Below the pieces are notes generated by a model, which saw only the letters and a program-made list of their open reading frames with translations, was not told the origin of the DNA and ran no database searches. Shown in pieces: positions 34,533-43,827 of a stretch of DNA of 64,000 nucleotides; within the stretch, counting starts at the first letter, position 1; each line of letters begins with the position of its first letter. Both the position numbers and the translations under genes were made by a program. Source of the stretch: an uncultured Bacteroidales bacterium (GTDB taxonomy: Bacteria; Bacteroidota; Bacteroidia; Bacteroidales; Paludibacteraceae); contig ONHW01000007.1 in assembly GCA_900317745.1 (NCBI GenBank), positions 50,570 to 114,569 of the forward strand, in the 5' to 3' direction.

Positions 34533-35915
34533 ATGCATCTGCGGTCGTCAGACATACAAACGACGCGAAAGAAAGTTGTTGCTCTGTGGCGGGAATACGT
34601 GCCGTATTACCGCCGTAATCTTGCTGTGGCTTTTCCCGTAATGCTCACCCAGTTGGGTGCTGCTATTGTCGGGCTGGCTGACTGCATCATGGTCGGGCAT
34701 TACAGCACAACCGATCTGGCTGCAGTGAGCTTTGCCAACGGCGTGTTCTTCACGTTCATGGTGTTTTCGATGGGCGCTCTGATGGGCATTACCCCTTTGG
34801 TCGGGCAAGCGTTCGTACAAAGGCAAGACGGGCGTGTATCATCGCTTCTGCAGAACGGATTATGGTTCACGCTCCTGTTGGGCGGCATCACTACCCTGCT
34901 GCTTGCAGCATGCGTGCCGCTGATGCCTTTCATGGGGCAGGACCCCGCGGTGGTAGAGGCGGCACGGCCGTACATGATCATGCGCATACTGAGTCTGTTG
35001 CCGTTCCTGCTGTTCATTCTCCAAAAGCAGTTTCTGGAGGGGGTTGGCAACACGATAGTGGCAATGCTGGTGTGCCTCGTGCTTAATCTGGTGAATATAT
35101 TGCTAAACTGGGTGTTCATCTTCGGGCACTGGGGTGCCGAACCGATGGGTGCGTACGGTGCCGGTCTGGCGAGTCTGATCGCCACGGTGCTGATGCCGGT
35201 AGCCTTCATCATCGCAATAGCCTGCAAACGCGACTGGAGGCATTATCTCAGTCTGTTCAGCCGCAAGCAGAACAGCCGCAGCATATTGCGCGAACTGGCT
35301 ACCGTAGGTTTTCCTATCGGGCTGCAAACAACGATGGAAACGGTTTTGTTCACTATCTCGTTTATCATGGTCGGCTGGATTAGCAAGGAGGCACTCGCGG
35401 CACATCAGGTCACTAACCAGGTGGCGGACTTTGCGTTCATGCTCTCGCTCGGCGTTGGTTCGGCTACCACGATCCGCGTATCGCACCAGTATGGCTTGGG
35501 AGACATGCACGCCATGCGGATGGCGGCTAACGCCAGTATTCACCTCGTGCTGCTGATGAACACCATCGGCGCGGCACTGATGATCGGATTCAGGCACTAT
35601 ATCCCCTACCTGTTCACCGATGATCCCGAGGTGATACAGATTGCTGCCGAACTACTCATCTTCGCAGGTCTGTTTCAGTACGCCGACGGTCTGCAATGCG
35701 TAGGCGCAGGCATGCTCCGCGGCGTCACGGATGTCAAAGTGCCAATGTGGATAACCGTGATAACTTACGTGGGAATTGCACTGCCCTTGGGCTACGCACT
35801 GATGTTCACAGCCGGACTGGGAACTGTGGGAATGTGGATAAGCTTCGTGGTTGCCCTGACCATCGCTGCGGCGGCGTTCCATTGGAGATTCAGAAAATTG
35901 AGAAATGAAAAGTGA
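34533..35915 (+). CDS. MATE-family multidrug efflux transporter
   Basis: 460 residues with about 12 membrane segments. MATE proteins export drugs or metabolites in exchange for Na+ or H+. AFPVMLTQLGAAIVGLADCI and VGHYSTTDLAAVSFANGVFF are typical of helices 1-2; GFPIGLQTTMETVLFTISFI and the GMLRGVTDVKVPMWITVI region of the second half match the family. ATG 34533 was chosen over TTG 34521, which overlaps the -7 box. The stop codon lies in a 7-nt repeat array leading to the next gene. The substrate is unknown. Confidence 0.9.
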   Translation: MHLRSSDIQTTRKKVVALWREYVPYYRRNLAVAFPVMLTQLGAAIVGLADCIMVGHYSTTDLAAVSFANGVFFTFMVFSMGALMGITPLVGQAFVQRQDGRVSSLLQNGLWFTLLLGGITTLLLAACVPLMPFMGQDPAVVEAARPYMIMRILSLLPFLLFILQKQFLEGVGNTIVAMLVCLVLNLVNILLNWVFIFGHWGAEPMGAYGAGLASLIATVLMPVAFIIAIACKRDWRHYLSLFSRKQNSRSILRELATVGFPIGLQTTMETVLFTISFIMVGWISKEALAAHQVTNQVADFAFMLSLGVGSATTIRVSHQYGLGDMHAMRMAANASIHLVLLMNTIGAALMIGFRHYIPYLFTDDPEVIQIAAELLIFAGLFQYADGLQCVGAGMLRGVTDVKVPMWITVITYVGIALPLGYALMFTAGLGTVGMWISFVVALTIAAAAFHWRFRKLRNEK

Positions 35916-35928
35916 AAATTGAAAGGGA
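35894..35928 (+). repeat. Heptanucleotide array at the MATE/transferase junction
   Basis: Five imperfect 7-nt units (AAAATTG, AGAAATG, AAAAGTG, AAAATTG, AAAGGGA) span the MATE stop codon and reach close to the next start. Confidence 0.65.
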
Positions 35929-35939
35929 AAGCATCTGAT

Positions 35940-37622
35940 ATGCAAGTAACTGACAACATACGTAACACAGTTAGAATGGTTATACTGACAGGGTTATTGC
36001 TCGTGCCGGCGTTCTATGCCATGGGCACGGCGATAGACCTCGAGTATTCGTGGCTGAAACGAGCCGCCTATCTGCTGACCGTGCTTACGCTGCTTGCTAT
36101 ACCTGCCCTGCTGCTGAAAGCACGGACATACTTCCTGGCAGAAGGCATACTGAACTTTCTGTTTTTCCCGATCGACATAGCGAGCCTGCACCTCAACCGG
36201 CAGTCCACCTCAACCGTCTTCCTGCAAAACATCTTCGAGACCAACCTGTCGGAAGCGACAGAGTTACTACGTTCGTCCTGGCTACCGGCAACAGGAGTTA
36301 TCGTGCTGTGGGTGGTGTATTTCGCAATAGCCGTCCGAGTGGATAACCGCCGGCTGTTCAGTTGGAGAGTTACGCGAATCATTCTATACAGTGCCGGCGG
36401 GCTGCTGGTAACAGGAATAGCGGCGATGGTCATATTGCTGACACGTTTTCACGCCGAACGGGATATCAAAAGCACCCTGAGCGAGGCGGCAGGATTGGTG
36501 TGGGTCAAGTTGTACAAGATCTATCCCTACAACCTTTATATAGAAACCGCTGACCTGCTGCAGATGCGCCGGAACAGGCGGCAGTTGCAGCAGCAGGTAG
36601 CAACGTTCCGGTTCGGCATTGAGCCTGTGCAACGGGAGGATCCCGAGTTGTACATCCTGGTTATCGGCGAGGCGGCACGTTACGACCACTTCGGCATCAA
36701 CGGTTACGAGCGCAACACCACGCCGCTGCTTGCGCAACAACAACTGACGAGTTACGAGCATGTCTATACCCAAGCAAACGTGACCGCACAATCGCTGCCG
36801 ATGATTGTGACACGCGCCAACGCCACACACATCGAGAGAGCATACAGCGAGAAAGGTATAACGGAAGCTTTTCAGGAAGCAGGGTTCAAGACAGGCTGGC
36901 TGACCAAACAGGTGCCCTATCCGTTTGTTGACAGGATCATGCGCACCTGCGACTACTCGCGGTTCTATGCCAAAGGATTTGATGTGGACAACAACTACGA
37001 CGGCGAAATGGTGACCGATCTTCACGGCTACATTGAGGATACACTGCAGTTCTTTGTGCTGCACTCCTTAGGATGTCATTTTCGCTACGAGCAGCGCTAC
37101 CCGAAGAGCTTCGAGCACTTCACACCCGTGTTAGGTCAGTCGTTCAGTTACTCTATGCTCAAGGAGGAAAACAAACAGATGCTTGTCAACGCCTACGACA
37201 ACGCCATCCTGTACACCGACTACTTCCTCAGCGAACTGATCGGTTATGCAGACAGCCTGAACCGCGCAGCGGTTGTGCTGTACGTAGCCGACCACGGAGA
37301 GAGTTTCTGGGACGATGAACGCAAGCTGTCGCTGCACAGTTCGTATCAGGTGTCGGAATACGAATACCACGTGCCGATGTTCGTCTGGTGCTCGGAGGAA
37401 TACTGCAACCGCTATCCGGAGAAAATTGCCGCTATACGGCACAACAGCCGCACACCGATAACCACCGCTGCCGTGTTCCACTCACTGCTGGATGCAGCAG
37501 GTATTAGTTCCGCTGTTGACAGCACGCTGAGCATCTGCTCCTATTCCCTGCACGCGGTGGACACAATAGATGTTATATCCGGCTCGGGTGAGACGGTAAG
37601 ATGGGTGCCGCCTGCACAATAA
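35940..37622 (+). CDS. Phosphoethanolamine transferase, sulfatase-fold membrane enzyme
   Basis: 560 residues from ATG 35940. N-terminal membrane segments (~10-170) are followed by a periplasmic sulfatase-fold domain. Visible active-site elements are GEAARYDHFGINGYERNTTP (E244), a likely nucleophile T282 in NVTAQSLPMI, FVLHSLGCHFRYEQRYP and VADHGESFWDDERKLSLHSS (D451, H452), metal ligands in this family. Such enzymes put phosphoethanolamine on lipid A or related glycolipids and can give polymyxin resistance. Alternatively it could modify other surface glycans. It is linked to the MATE gene by a 7-nt repeat array. Confidence 0.85.
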   Translation: MQVTDNIRNTVRMVILTGLLLVPAFYAMGTAIDLEYSWLKRAAYLLTVLTLLAIPALLLKARTYFLAEGILNFLFFPIDIASLHLNRQSTSTVFLQNIFETNLSEATELLRSSWLPATGVIVLWVVYFAIAVRVDNRRLFSWRVTRIILYSAGGLLVTGIAAMVILLTRFHAERDIKSTLSEAAGLVWVKLYKIYPYNLYIETADLLQMRRNRRQLQQQVATFRFGIEPVQREDPELYILVIGEAARYDHFGINGYERNTTPLLAQQQLTSYEHVYTQANVTAQSLPMIVTRANATHIERAYSEKGITEAFQEAGFKTGWLTKQVPYPFVDRIMRTCDYSRFYAKGFDVDNNYDGEMVTDLHGYIEDTLQFFVLHSLGCHFRYEQRYPKSFEHFTPVLGQSFSYSMLKEENKQMLVNAYDNAILYTDYFLSELIGYADSLNRAAVVLYVADHGESFWDDERKLSLHSSYQVSEYEYHVPMFVWCSEEYCNRYPEKIAAIRHNSRTPITTAAVFHSLLDAAGISSAVDSTLSICSYSLHAVDTIDVISGSGETVRWVPPAQ

Positions 37623-37688
37623 AGACATGAGACAAACGCACAAGGCGTAAGAAACTGACCAAACGATAATTGACAAACTATTACAGAT

Positions 37689-38753
37689 ATGAAATACTTG
37701 ATTTCAGGTGGCGGAACAGGAGGTCACATCTTCCCCGCCGTAAGTATCGCTAACGCACTAAGGGAAGCCGACAAAGATGCAGAGATTCTGTTTGTGGGCG
37801 CCTTGGGACGCATGGAAATGGAACGTGTGCCGCAAGCCGGCTACAAGATCGTAGGACTGCCGGTACGAGGCTTCAACCGTTCGCAGCCGTGGAAGAACAT
37901 CAGCGTGCTGTGGGATCTGATGCGTTCGCTCGTTCAGGTGAAGAAGATCATCCGCGACTTCAAGCCGCAGGTAGGCATTGGCGTAGGCGGTTACGCCAGC
38001 GGCGCGGCTATGTGGATGGCTGCCAAGATGGGAATACCTATTCTGCTGCAGGAGCAGAACGGCTTTGCCGGCGTGACAAACAAACTGCTGAAGGACAAAG
38101 CAGCGAAGATTTGCGTGGCGTACCCGGGTATGGAGAAGTTCTTCCCTGCCGAGAAGATCATCCTCACCGGTAATCCCGTGCGGCAGAACCTGACGGAGGG
38201 AGTAAGAAAGCCGTCAGATGTAAAGAACCTGCTGATCATCGGCGGCAGTCTGGGTGCACGCACTATCAACCGCGCAGTAGCAGCAGGGTTGCCCGACTTA
38301 AAGGCAGCAGGCATACATGTCGTTTGGCAGACCGGCAAGACGTACTATGCCGAGTGCCGGCAAGCATGGGAGAACACTGGTAGTCCGGCAAGTATCGAGT
38401 GTCTGGACTTCTTGAGCGACATGCCTGACCGTTACGCGCAGGCCGACCTGGTTATTTCGCGTGCCGGAGCCAGTTCAATCAGCGAGATATGCCTGTTAGG
38501 CAAGCCAGCAATACTTGTGCCTTCGCCGAACGTGGCGGAAGATCACCAGACGCACAATGCCATGGCGCTCGTCAACCGCAACGCAGCAGTGCTGGTAAAG
38601 GATATAGAGGCAGCAGAGAAACTGATTCCGACAGCATTGGAACTCATTCAGGACAAGAAGCAACTTGAGTCACTCCATACGCACGTACTGGCTCTCGCCG
38701 AACGCGACTCAGCCAAACGCATTGCCGAAGAGGTGATGAAGTTAGCAAGATAA
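37689..38753 (+). CDS. murG: UDP-GlcNAc--undecaprenyl-PP-MurNAc-pentapeptide GlcNAc transferase
   Basis: 354 residues. MurG turns lipid I into lipid II on the cytoplasmic face of the inner membrane. The N-terminal YLISGGGTGGHIFPAVSIAN, GVGGYASGAAMW, and the C-terminal ISRAGASSISEICLLGKPAI and VPSPNVAEDHQTHNA are standard. It lies away from the usual mur cluster, alone between the transferase and porG, and ends before a hairpin at 38821. Confidence 0.97.
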   Translation: MKYLISGGGTGGHIFPAVSIANALREADKDAEILFVGALGRMEMERVPQAGYKIVGLPVRGFNRSQPWKNISVLWDLMRSLVQVKKIIRDFKPQVGIGVGGYASGAAMWMAAKMGIPILLQEQNGFAGVTNKLLKDKAAKICVAYPGMEKFFPAEKIILTGNPVRQNLTEGVRKPSDVKNLLIIGGSLGARTINRAVAAGLPDLKAAGIHVVWQTGKTYYAECRQAWENTGSPASIECLDFLSDMPDRYAQADLVISRAGASSISEICLLGKPAILVPSPNVAEDHQTHNAMALVNRNAAVLVKDIEAAEKLIPTALELIQDKKQLESLHTHVLALAERDSAKRIAEEVMKLAR

Positions 38754-38964
38754 CACGCACGAGGGAAAAGTGATAGCGGTCAGAATGGCGGCAACTGGCA
38801 ATAGGAGGTCGTTCCTTCACAGAACGGATTACCGTTCTCGTTAAAAGAAACTATACCCGCGCGCAAAAAAAACATTACGGTTGCTCAAGATGTTCAGTAT
38901 ATTTGATATTCTGCCACAAAAGTACAACAAAAGAATACAAAAATGAAAATAATTTGCCGTAAAA
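38754..38964 (+). other. Intergenic region between murG and the porG promoter
   Basis: No gene seen. The only clear structure is AGAACGG/CCGTTCT (38821-38827 with 38832-38838, 4-nt loop). It may end the murG transcript although no T-run follows, and a long A-rich tract comes after. Confidence 0.5.
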
Positions 38965-38996
38965 TTTGCATATTTGAAAAATATTTCGTAATTTTG
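38965..38996 (+). promoter_or_regulatory. Promoter of porG-uppS-bamA
   Basis: TTTG at 38965-38968, a 20-nt spacer and TAATTTTG at 38989-38996, 13 nt before the porG start. Confidence 0.8.
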
Positions 38997-39009
38997 TAGG
39001 CTGAATGGT

Positions 39010-39708
39010 ATGCGCAATACTCAACGCTATATAGTAATTAGCCTATTCTTACTATGTCTGTGTGTTCCGCAGACATATTCCCAACGCGCCACGCGCAACC
39101 AGTTGGAGTTCGGCGTGCAGGGAGGAATGATGTACTACGTAGGTGATGCACATCCTAAGATGTTTCAGGATGTGCGCGAGGTGTATGGCGCAGAGATGAG
39201 CTACCTGTTCAACTACCGCTGGTCGCTGATGCTACAAGGCGTGACAGGGCGTATAGCCGGCAAGACGGCTACCGAATACGGTCTACCCGACCCCAAAGGC
39301 GAGATGTGGACCAACAGGCTGGTGAACATTGATATTGTGGCGCGGTTCAACTTCCTGCCTTTCGGTGTGACTGACAAGTACGACCTGAAGATCAAGCCGT
39401 TCACGCCGTACATCTTTGCAGGTATAGGAGTGTCGATGCACACGGAGTTCACGCGCGCCACGGCATATATACCCGTCGGTGTAGGCTTTCGCTGGGTTTG
39501 CACACCGCACTTGGGGATGTTCATTGCCGTACAGAACAACATCTGCTTCGGTGATAATCTGGAGCCCGAACCCGGCTACGACAACATACACGGACTGAAC
39601 GGAGCCAACCCGCTGAACTTCGATATGACAGGCAGCATACAGTTTGGCATAGTTTTTGAATTCGTCAAAGAGAAAAAGATTTGCAAGTTCTGTAGCGAGA
39701 GGTATTAG
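39010..39708 (+). CDS. porG: PorG-like outer-membrane beta-barrel protein (T9SS component)
   Basis: 232 residues with a signal peptide (IVISLFLLCLCVPQTYS). The mature part is a small barrel: LEFGVQGGMMYYVGDAHP, FNYRWSLMLQGVTGRIAGKT, PYIFAGIGVSMHTEF and PVGVGFRWVCTPHLGMF. In Porphyromonas gingivalis porG lies just before uppS and a bamA homologue, exactly as here. PorG is the outer-membrane part of the PorKLMNG secretion complex. The identification rests on this synteny and barrel features. Confidence 0.8.
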   Translation: MRNTQRYIVISLFLLCLCVPQTYSQRATRNQLEFGVQGGMMYYVGDAHPKMFQDVREVYGAEMSYLFNYRWSLMLQGVTGRIAGKTATEYGLPDPKGEMWTNRLVNIDIVARFNFLPFGVTDKYDLKIKPFTPYIFAGIGVSMHTEFTRATAYIPVGVGFRWVCTPHLGMFIAVQNNICFGDNLEPEPGYDNIHGLNGANPLNFDMTGSIQFGIVFEFVKEKKICKFCSERY

Positions 39709-39775
39709 GCCGCTTTGCTATAAGACATGAGACCGCTACGCTGAAAGAGAAAAGACCGCAGCCTTGGGCTGCTCA
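39707..39775 (+). repeat. Three tandem 23-bp repeat units before uppS
   Basis: Units start at 39707 (AGGCCGCT), 39730 (AGACCGCT) and 39753 (AGACCGC), exactly 23 nt apart. The third forms GCAGCC/GGCTGC (39758-39763, 39767-39772). The first unit overlaps the porG stop codon. Confidence 0.75.
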
Positions 39776-39786
39776 AAGATAAGAGC

Positions 39787-40536
39787 ATGAGCAAGAAAAA
39801 CGAAATAGTTAAGGAGCGCATCCCGCGGCACATTGCCATTATCATGGACGGCAACGGCCGTTGGGCAAAGAAGCAGGGTCTGGCGCGGATGTTCGGACAT
39901 AAGCAGGGAGTAACCACCGTGCATAATATCACCGAAGCCGCAGCCGAGATCGGCATAGAGTATCTGACGCTATACGCGTTCTCCACAGAGAACTGGAACC
40001 GGCCGAAAGAGGAAGTTGATGCACTGATGGCACTGCTGGTGGATACTATTGCCAAAGAAACGCCTACGCTGATGAAGAACAATGTCCGCCTGCTGACCAT
40101 CGGCGATATCAACCGACTGCCGCAAGCCACACGCGAGAAGTTCCTCGGCTGCATTGAACAGACATCCACAAATACAGGTCTGAACCTGGTGCTGGCATTG
40201 TCGTACTCCTCGCGCTGGGAGATGATTGAGGCAACCAAACGTATCGCCGCAGAGGTCCAGAACGGCACAATGAGCATCGATGACATCAACGAGGCAACCA
40301 TCAGCAATCATCTGACCACCAACGGCATACCCGATCCAGACCTGCTCATCCGCACCTCGGGCGAACTGCGTATATCGAACTTCCTGCTCTGGCAGATTGC
40401 GTACAGCGAACTGTACTTCACCGACAAACTATGGCCGGAGTTCACAGTAGATGACTTGTACGAAGCAATCATCGACTACCAGCACCGCGAACGAAGATTC
40501 GGGAAGACAAGTGAACAATTGAAAGTTGAGAGTTGA
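39787..40536 (+). CDS. uppS: Isoprenyl transferase (undecaprenyl diphosphate synthase)
   Basis: 249 residues. It makes the C55 lipid carrier precursor for cell wall and glycan synthesis. The N-terminal [20 protein letters not shown] holds the catalytic D21. [20 protein letters not shown] and [20 protein letters not shown] are the substrate-binding motifs. The last codons and the stop lie in a heptanucleotide array that reaches bamA. Confidence 0.97.
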   Translation: MSKKNEIVKERIPRHIAIIMDGNGRWAKKQGLARMFGHKQGVTTVHNITEAAAEIGIEYLTLYAFSTENWNRPKEEVDALMALLVDTIAKETPTLMKNNVRLLTIGDINRLPQATREKFLGCIEQTSTNTGLNLVLALSYSSRWEMIEATKRIAAEVQNGTMSIDDINEATISNHLTTNGIPDPDLLIRTSGELRISNFLLWQIAYSELYFTDKLWPEFTVDDLYEAIIDYQHRERRFGKTSEQLKVES

Positions 40537-40570
40537 GTGTTGAGAGTTTAGAGCTTAGAGTTTAGAATTG
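40522..40570 (+). repeat. Seven tandem heptanucleotides spanning the uppS stop and bamA start
   Basis: AAAGTTG, AGAGTTG, AGTGTTG, AGAGTTT, AGAGCTT, AGAGTTT, AGAATTG: seven 7-nt units. The uppS stop TGA is 40534-40536, and the final TTG is the proposed bamA start. Confidence 0.85.
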
Positions 40571-43204
40571 AAAAGATTTCTCACATATATTTTCCTTGCA
40601 CTGCTGAGCGTGCCTGTATGGGCTGCTGAGCCGGATAGTACGTATACTGCTGCGCCGGACAGTTCTTCTGCCGTGGCGCCCGCCTCGGCCGCCACGCCGA
40701 AGATTGAGTACGGTATGACTCGCAAGACCTACGAGATTGCCGGCATTAGTGTGACCGGAGCGCCCTCGTATGAGGATTTTGTACTAATCGGTTTCTCCGG
40801 TTTGGCTGTAGGTGACAAGATTGAGGTGCCGGGTGACCAGATAACCAAATCTATCAAGCGATTCTGGAAGCAGGGACTGTTCTCCGACGTCAAGATTGCC
40901 GCCACCAAGATTGAAGGCGACAAGATCTGGCTGGAGATACGCCTCAAGCAACGCCCGCGTGTAAGCGAAATCAAATACAACGGTCTGAAGAAAAGCGAGC
41001 AAGAGGATGTGGAGGTCAAAGTGGGCATCAGCAAGGGCTCGCAGATGACACCTAACCTCGCCGACCGCGCAAAAACAGTTGTAAAGAAATATCTCGAAGA
41101 AAAAGGATTCCACAACGCCGATATTCAGGTGCTGCAACAGCCCGACCGCGACCGCGAAGGATATGTCAAAGTGCTCGTGAACGTTGATAAAAAAGCCAAG
41201 ACAAAAGTCGGGAAAATTTACATCACCGGCAACCGGGCATTGACGCACACGCAGATTAACCAGGCGATGAAGAAGACGAACGACAACAACATTCTGAACC
41301 TGTTCCGCACCAAGAAGTTCGTCACCGCCGAATATGAGAAAGACAAACAAGCCGTGATCGAGAAGTACAACGAGCTCGGTTACCGCGATGCATATATCGT
41401 AGCGGACAGCGTGGTGCCCAACCCCGAAGACCCGACACGCGTAGACGTACACATGACTATCAGCGAAGGCAACAAGTATTATATACGATCCATCAACTGG
41501 GTAGGAAACACCGTTTATCCGTACGACTATCTGAATGCTGTTTTGGGCATCAAACCCGGTGCAACGTATAATCTAAAGGAACTGAACAAACGTCTGAACG
41601 AGGATGATGACGCAGTAGCCAAGTTATATACCGACCAAGGTTACCTGTTCTTCAACGTCGAACCGGTGGAGGTGAACGTGGACAACGACTCCATCGATTT
41701 TGAGATGCGAATCTACGAAGGTCGTCCTGCTACCATCAATGAGATAAATATTGTAGGTAACACGCGCGTGTACGAGCATGTAGTACGTCGTGAGTTGTAT
41801 ACCAAACCCGGACAGTTATACTCACAGTCGGATATTATGCGTTCGCTGCGTGAGTTGGCACAAATGGGACACTTCGATCAGGAGAAACTTGTGCCGGACA
41901 TACAACCTAACCCCGAAGATGGTACAGTGGACATTACCTATCAGTTGGAAACTAAGTCCTCTGACCAGATTGAGTTCTCGCTCGGTTGGGGTGCAACAGG
42001 TATAGTGGGTTCGATTGGTTTGAAGTTCACCAACTTTGCCATCCAGAACCTGTTCAACCCGAAGAGTTATCGTATTGTGCCGCAAGGCGAGGGGCAGACG
42101 TTCAGCATCAACGCACGTACCAACGGTGTGTACTATACCTCGGCAAGTATATCGTTCATCGAGCCTTGGCTGGGAGGCAAGCGCCCTAACTCGCTATCAA
42201 CATCCATCTTCTTTGCCTCGCAAACCGGTTACTCCGACCGCTACTACCAGGCATATCGAAACCTGTACAACTCCTACGCCTACAACTACGCGTACTACGG
42301 CAACTCGGATTATTACCAGCAGTTGGCAGAATCGGAGGCAGACCCCGACAAGTATCTGCGCACCTTTGGTGTGAGCATTGGTTACGGCAAACGTCTACGT
42401 TGGCCGGACGATTATTTCCAGTTCTACGGTGAGTTGTCTTATCAGGCATACTGGATGAAAGACTGGGCATACCTGTTAATCTCCAACGGTACGAGTCATA
42501 ACCTGTCGCTCAACCTGCAACTCTCACGTTCGAGCATCGACAACCCGATATATACACGCCGCGGTTCGCAGTTCACCTTGGGACTGAAGATCACGCCGCC
42601 ATGGTCGATATTCAACGGCAAGGACTATTCGCAGATGACCACCTCGGAGCGATACCACCTGATTGAGTACCACAAGTGGAAATTCAACGGCAAAGTGTTC
42701 ACACCGCTGTCGCGCGACTCCAAACTCGTGCTGATGACACGATTTGAGTTTGGCTACCTCGGTCATTACAACAAAGATGCCAAATCACCGTTTGAGTCGT
42801 TCTACATGGGCGGTGACGGTATGTCGTCGTACTCCTCCTATGCCACCGACTATATATCCATGCGTGGTTACTCATCCGGCTCACTCACTCCGTACGATGC
42901 ACAAACAGGACGAAACATGGGATACCTGTACAACAAGTTCACACTTGAGTTGCGCTACCCCATCTCGCTTGAGCAGAACGCTACAATCTGGGCTCTCGCG
43001 TTCTTGGAAGCAGGTAACTGCTTTGCTGACATCAAGGATTACAACCCGTTTGACCTGAAGCGTTCAGCAGGATTGGGTGTGCGCGTGTTCCTGCCGATGT
43101 TCGGATTGCTGGGTATAGACTGGGGCTGGGGCTTCGACAAGATCAACGGTAGCGACCAGTACGGCAAGAGCCAATTCCACTTCGTTCTGGGTCAAGAACT
43201 GTAA
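40568..43204 (+). CDS. bamA: Outer membrane protein assembly factor BamA
   Basis: 878 residues with a TTG start directly before the signal peptide (KRFLTYIFLALLSVPVWA). BamA folds and inserts beta-barrel proteins. POTRA repeats fill ~55-450 (for instance VTGAPSYEDFVLIGFSGL, VGKIYITGNRALTHTQINQA and INEINIVGNTRVYEHVVRRE). The C-terminal half is a 16-strand barrel with FEFGYLGHYN and MRGYSSGSLTPYDA, which recalls the VRGF/Y motif of strand 16's lid loop. No nearby ATG fits, so the non-ATG start is likely. It follows uppS, as in other Bacteroidales. Confidence 0.95.
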   Translation: MKRFLTYIFLALLSVPVWAAEPDSTYTAAPDSSSAVAPASAATPKIEYGMTRKTYEIAGISVTGAPSYEDFVLIGFSGLAVGDKIEVPGDQITKSIKRFWKQGLFSDVKIAATKIEGDKIWLEIRLKQRPRVSEIKYNGLKKSEQEDVEVKVGISKGSQMTPNLADRAKTVVKKYLEEKGFHNADIQVLQQPDRDREGYVKVLVNVDKKAKTKVGKIYITGNRALTHTQINQAMKKTNDNNILNLFRTKKFVTAEYEKDKQAVIEKYNELGYRDAYIVADSVVPNPEDPTRVDVHMTISEGNKYYIRSINWVGNTVYPYDYLNAVLGIKPGATYNLKELNKRLNEDDDAVAKLYTDQGYLFFNVEPVEVNVDNDSIDFEMRIYEGRPATINEINIVGNTRVYEHVVRRELYTKPGQLYSQSDIMRSLRELAQMGHFDQEKLVPDIQPNPEDGTVDITYQLETKSSDQIEFSLGWGATGIVGSIGLKFTNFAIQNLFNPKSYRIVPQGEGQTFSINARTNGVYYTSASISFIEPWLGGKRPNSLSTSIFFASQTGYSDRYYQAYRNLYNSYAYNYAYYGNSDYYQQLAESEADPDKYLRTFGVSIGYGKRLRWPDDYFQFYGELSYQAYWMKDWAYLLISNGTSHNLSLNLQLSRSSIDNPIYTRRGSQFTLGLKITPPWSIFNGKDYSQMTTSERYHLIEYHKWKFNGKVFTPLSRDSKLVLMTRFEFGYLGHYNKDAKSPFESFYMGGDGMSSYSSYATDYISMRGYSSGSLTPYDAQTGRNMGYLYNKFTLELRYPISLEQNATIWALAFLEAGNCFADIKDYNPFDLKRSAGLGVRVFLPMFGLLGIDWGWGFDKINGSDQYGKSQFHFVLGQEL

Positions 43205-43207
43205 CAT

Positions 43208-43253
43208 AGAGCGCTACGCTCAAGGGTGAAAGACCGTAGCCATGTTTGGCTAC
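43208..43253 (+). repeat. Two tandem 23-bp repeat units with hairpin, before the ompH genes
   Basis: Units start at 43208 (AGAGCGCT) and 43231 (AGACCGTA). The second forms GTAGCC/GGCTAC (43236-43241, 43248-43253). It aligns with 39730-39775 and shows compensatory changes in the stem. Confidence 0.75.
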
Positions 43254-43284
43254 TCAACAATAAAAGAAAAAGCAGAACAAAAAA

Positions 43285-43803
43285 ATGAAACGACTATTTG
43301 TGCTCATATTCAGCGTGTTATGTCTAAGTCTTGGCATGCAGGCGAAAGATAATTCCGTCGCTTATGTAGATATGGCATACATTTTGAAGAATTTACCACA
43401 GTACGAGACAGCAAACGAGCAGTTGACCATGATTGCCAAGCGCTGGCAGAAGGAAGTGGATGCTTTGGAGCAAGAGATACGCGTGATGACCACCAACTAC
43501 CAGACAGAGCAGATCTTCCTTTCAGAGGAGATGCGTCAGCGACGTGAGGAAGAAATCCTGCAGAAAGAGCAGGAGGCAATTGAACTCAAGCGCAAGTATT
43601 TCGGAGAAACAGGCGAACTGGTCAAAAAACGCGAAGCACTACTCAAGCCTATACAGGACGAGATTTATGCCGCTATTCAGGAACTCGCCAACGAAAAGCA
43701 TATTGATGTTATCAAAGACCGCTCGTCCGACCCGGGATTGTTGTACATGTCGTCCAAACTGGATTACTCGGATCAACTGTTGCAGAAGTTGGGAGCAAAA
43801 TAA
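43285..43803 (+). CDS. OmpH/Skp-family periplasmic chaperone, first copy
   Basis: 172 residues with a signal peptide (MKRLFVLIFSVLCLSLGMQA). The mature protein starts with NSVAYVDMAYILKNLPQYET, then a long coiled coil rich in Glu, Gln and Arg (~45-120), and ends with a DVIKDRSSDPGLLYMSSKLD segment. Skp-type trimers carry unfolded outer-membrane proteins to BamA. It is 81 nt after bamA and 24 nt before a second copy. Confidence 0.92.
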   Translation: MKRLFVLIFSVLCLSLGMQAKDNSVAYVDMAYILKNLPQYETANEQLTMIAKRWQKEVDALEQEIRVMTTNYQTEQIFLSEEMRQRREEEILQKEQEAIELKRKYFGETGELVKKREALLKPIQDEIYAAIQELANEKHIDVIKDRSSDPGLLYMSSKLDYSDQLLQKLGAK

Positions 43804-43827
43804 GTAATAAATTGTAAACAAACGAAT

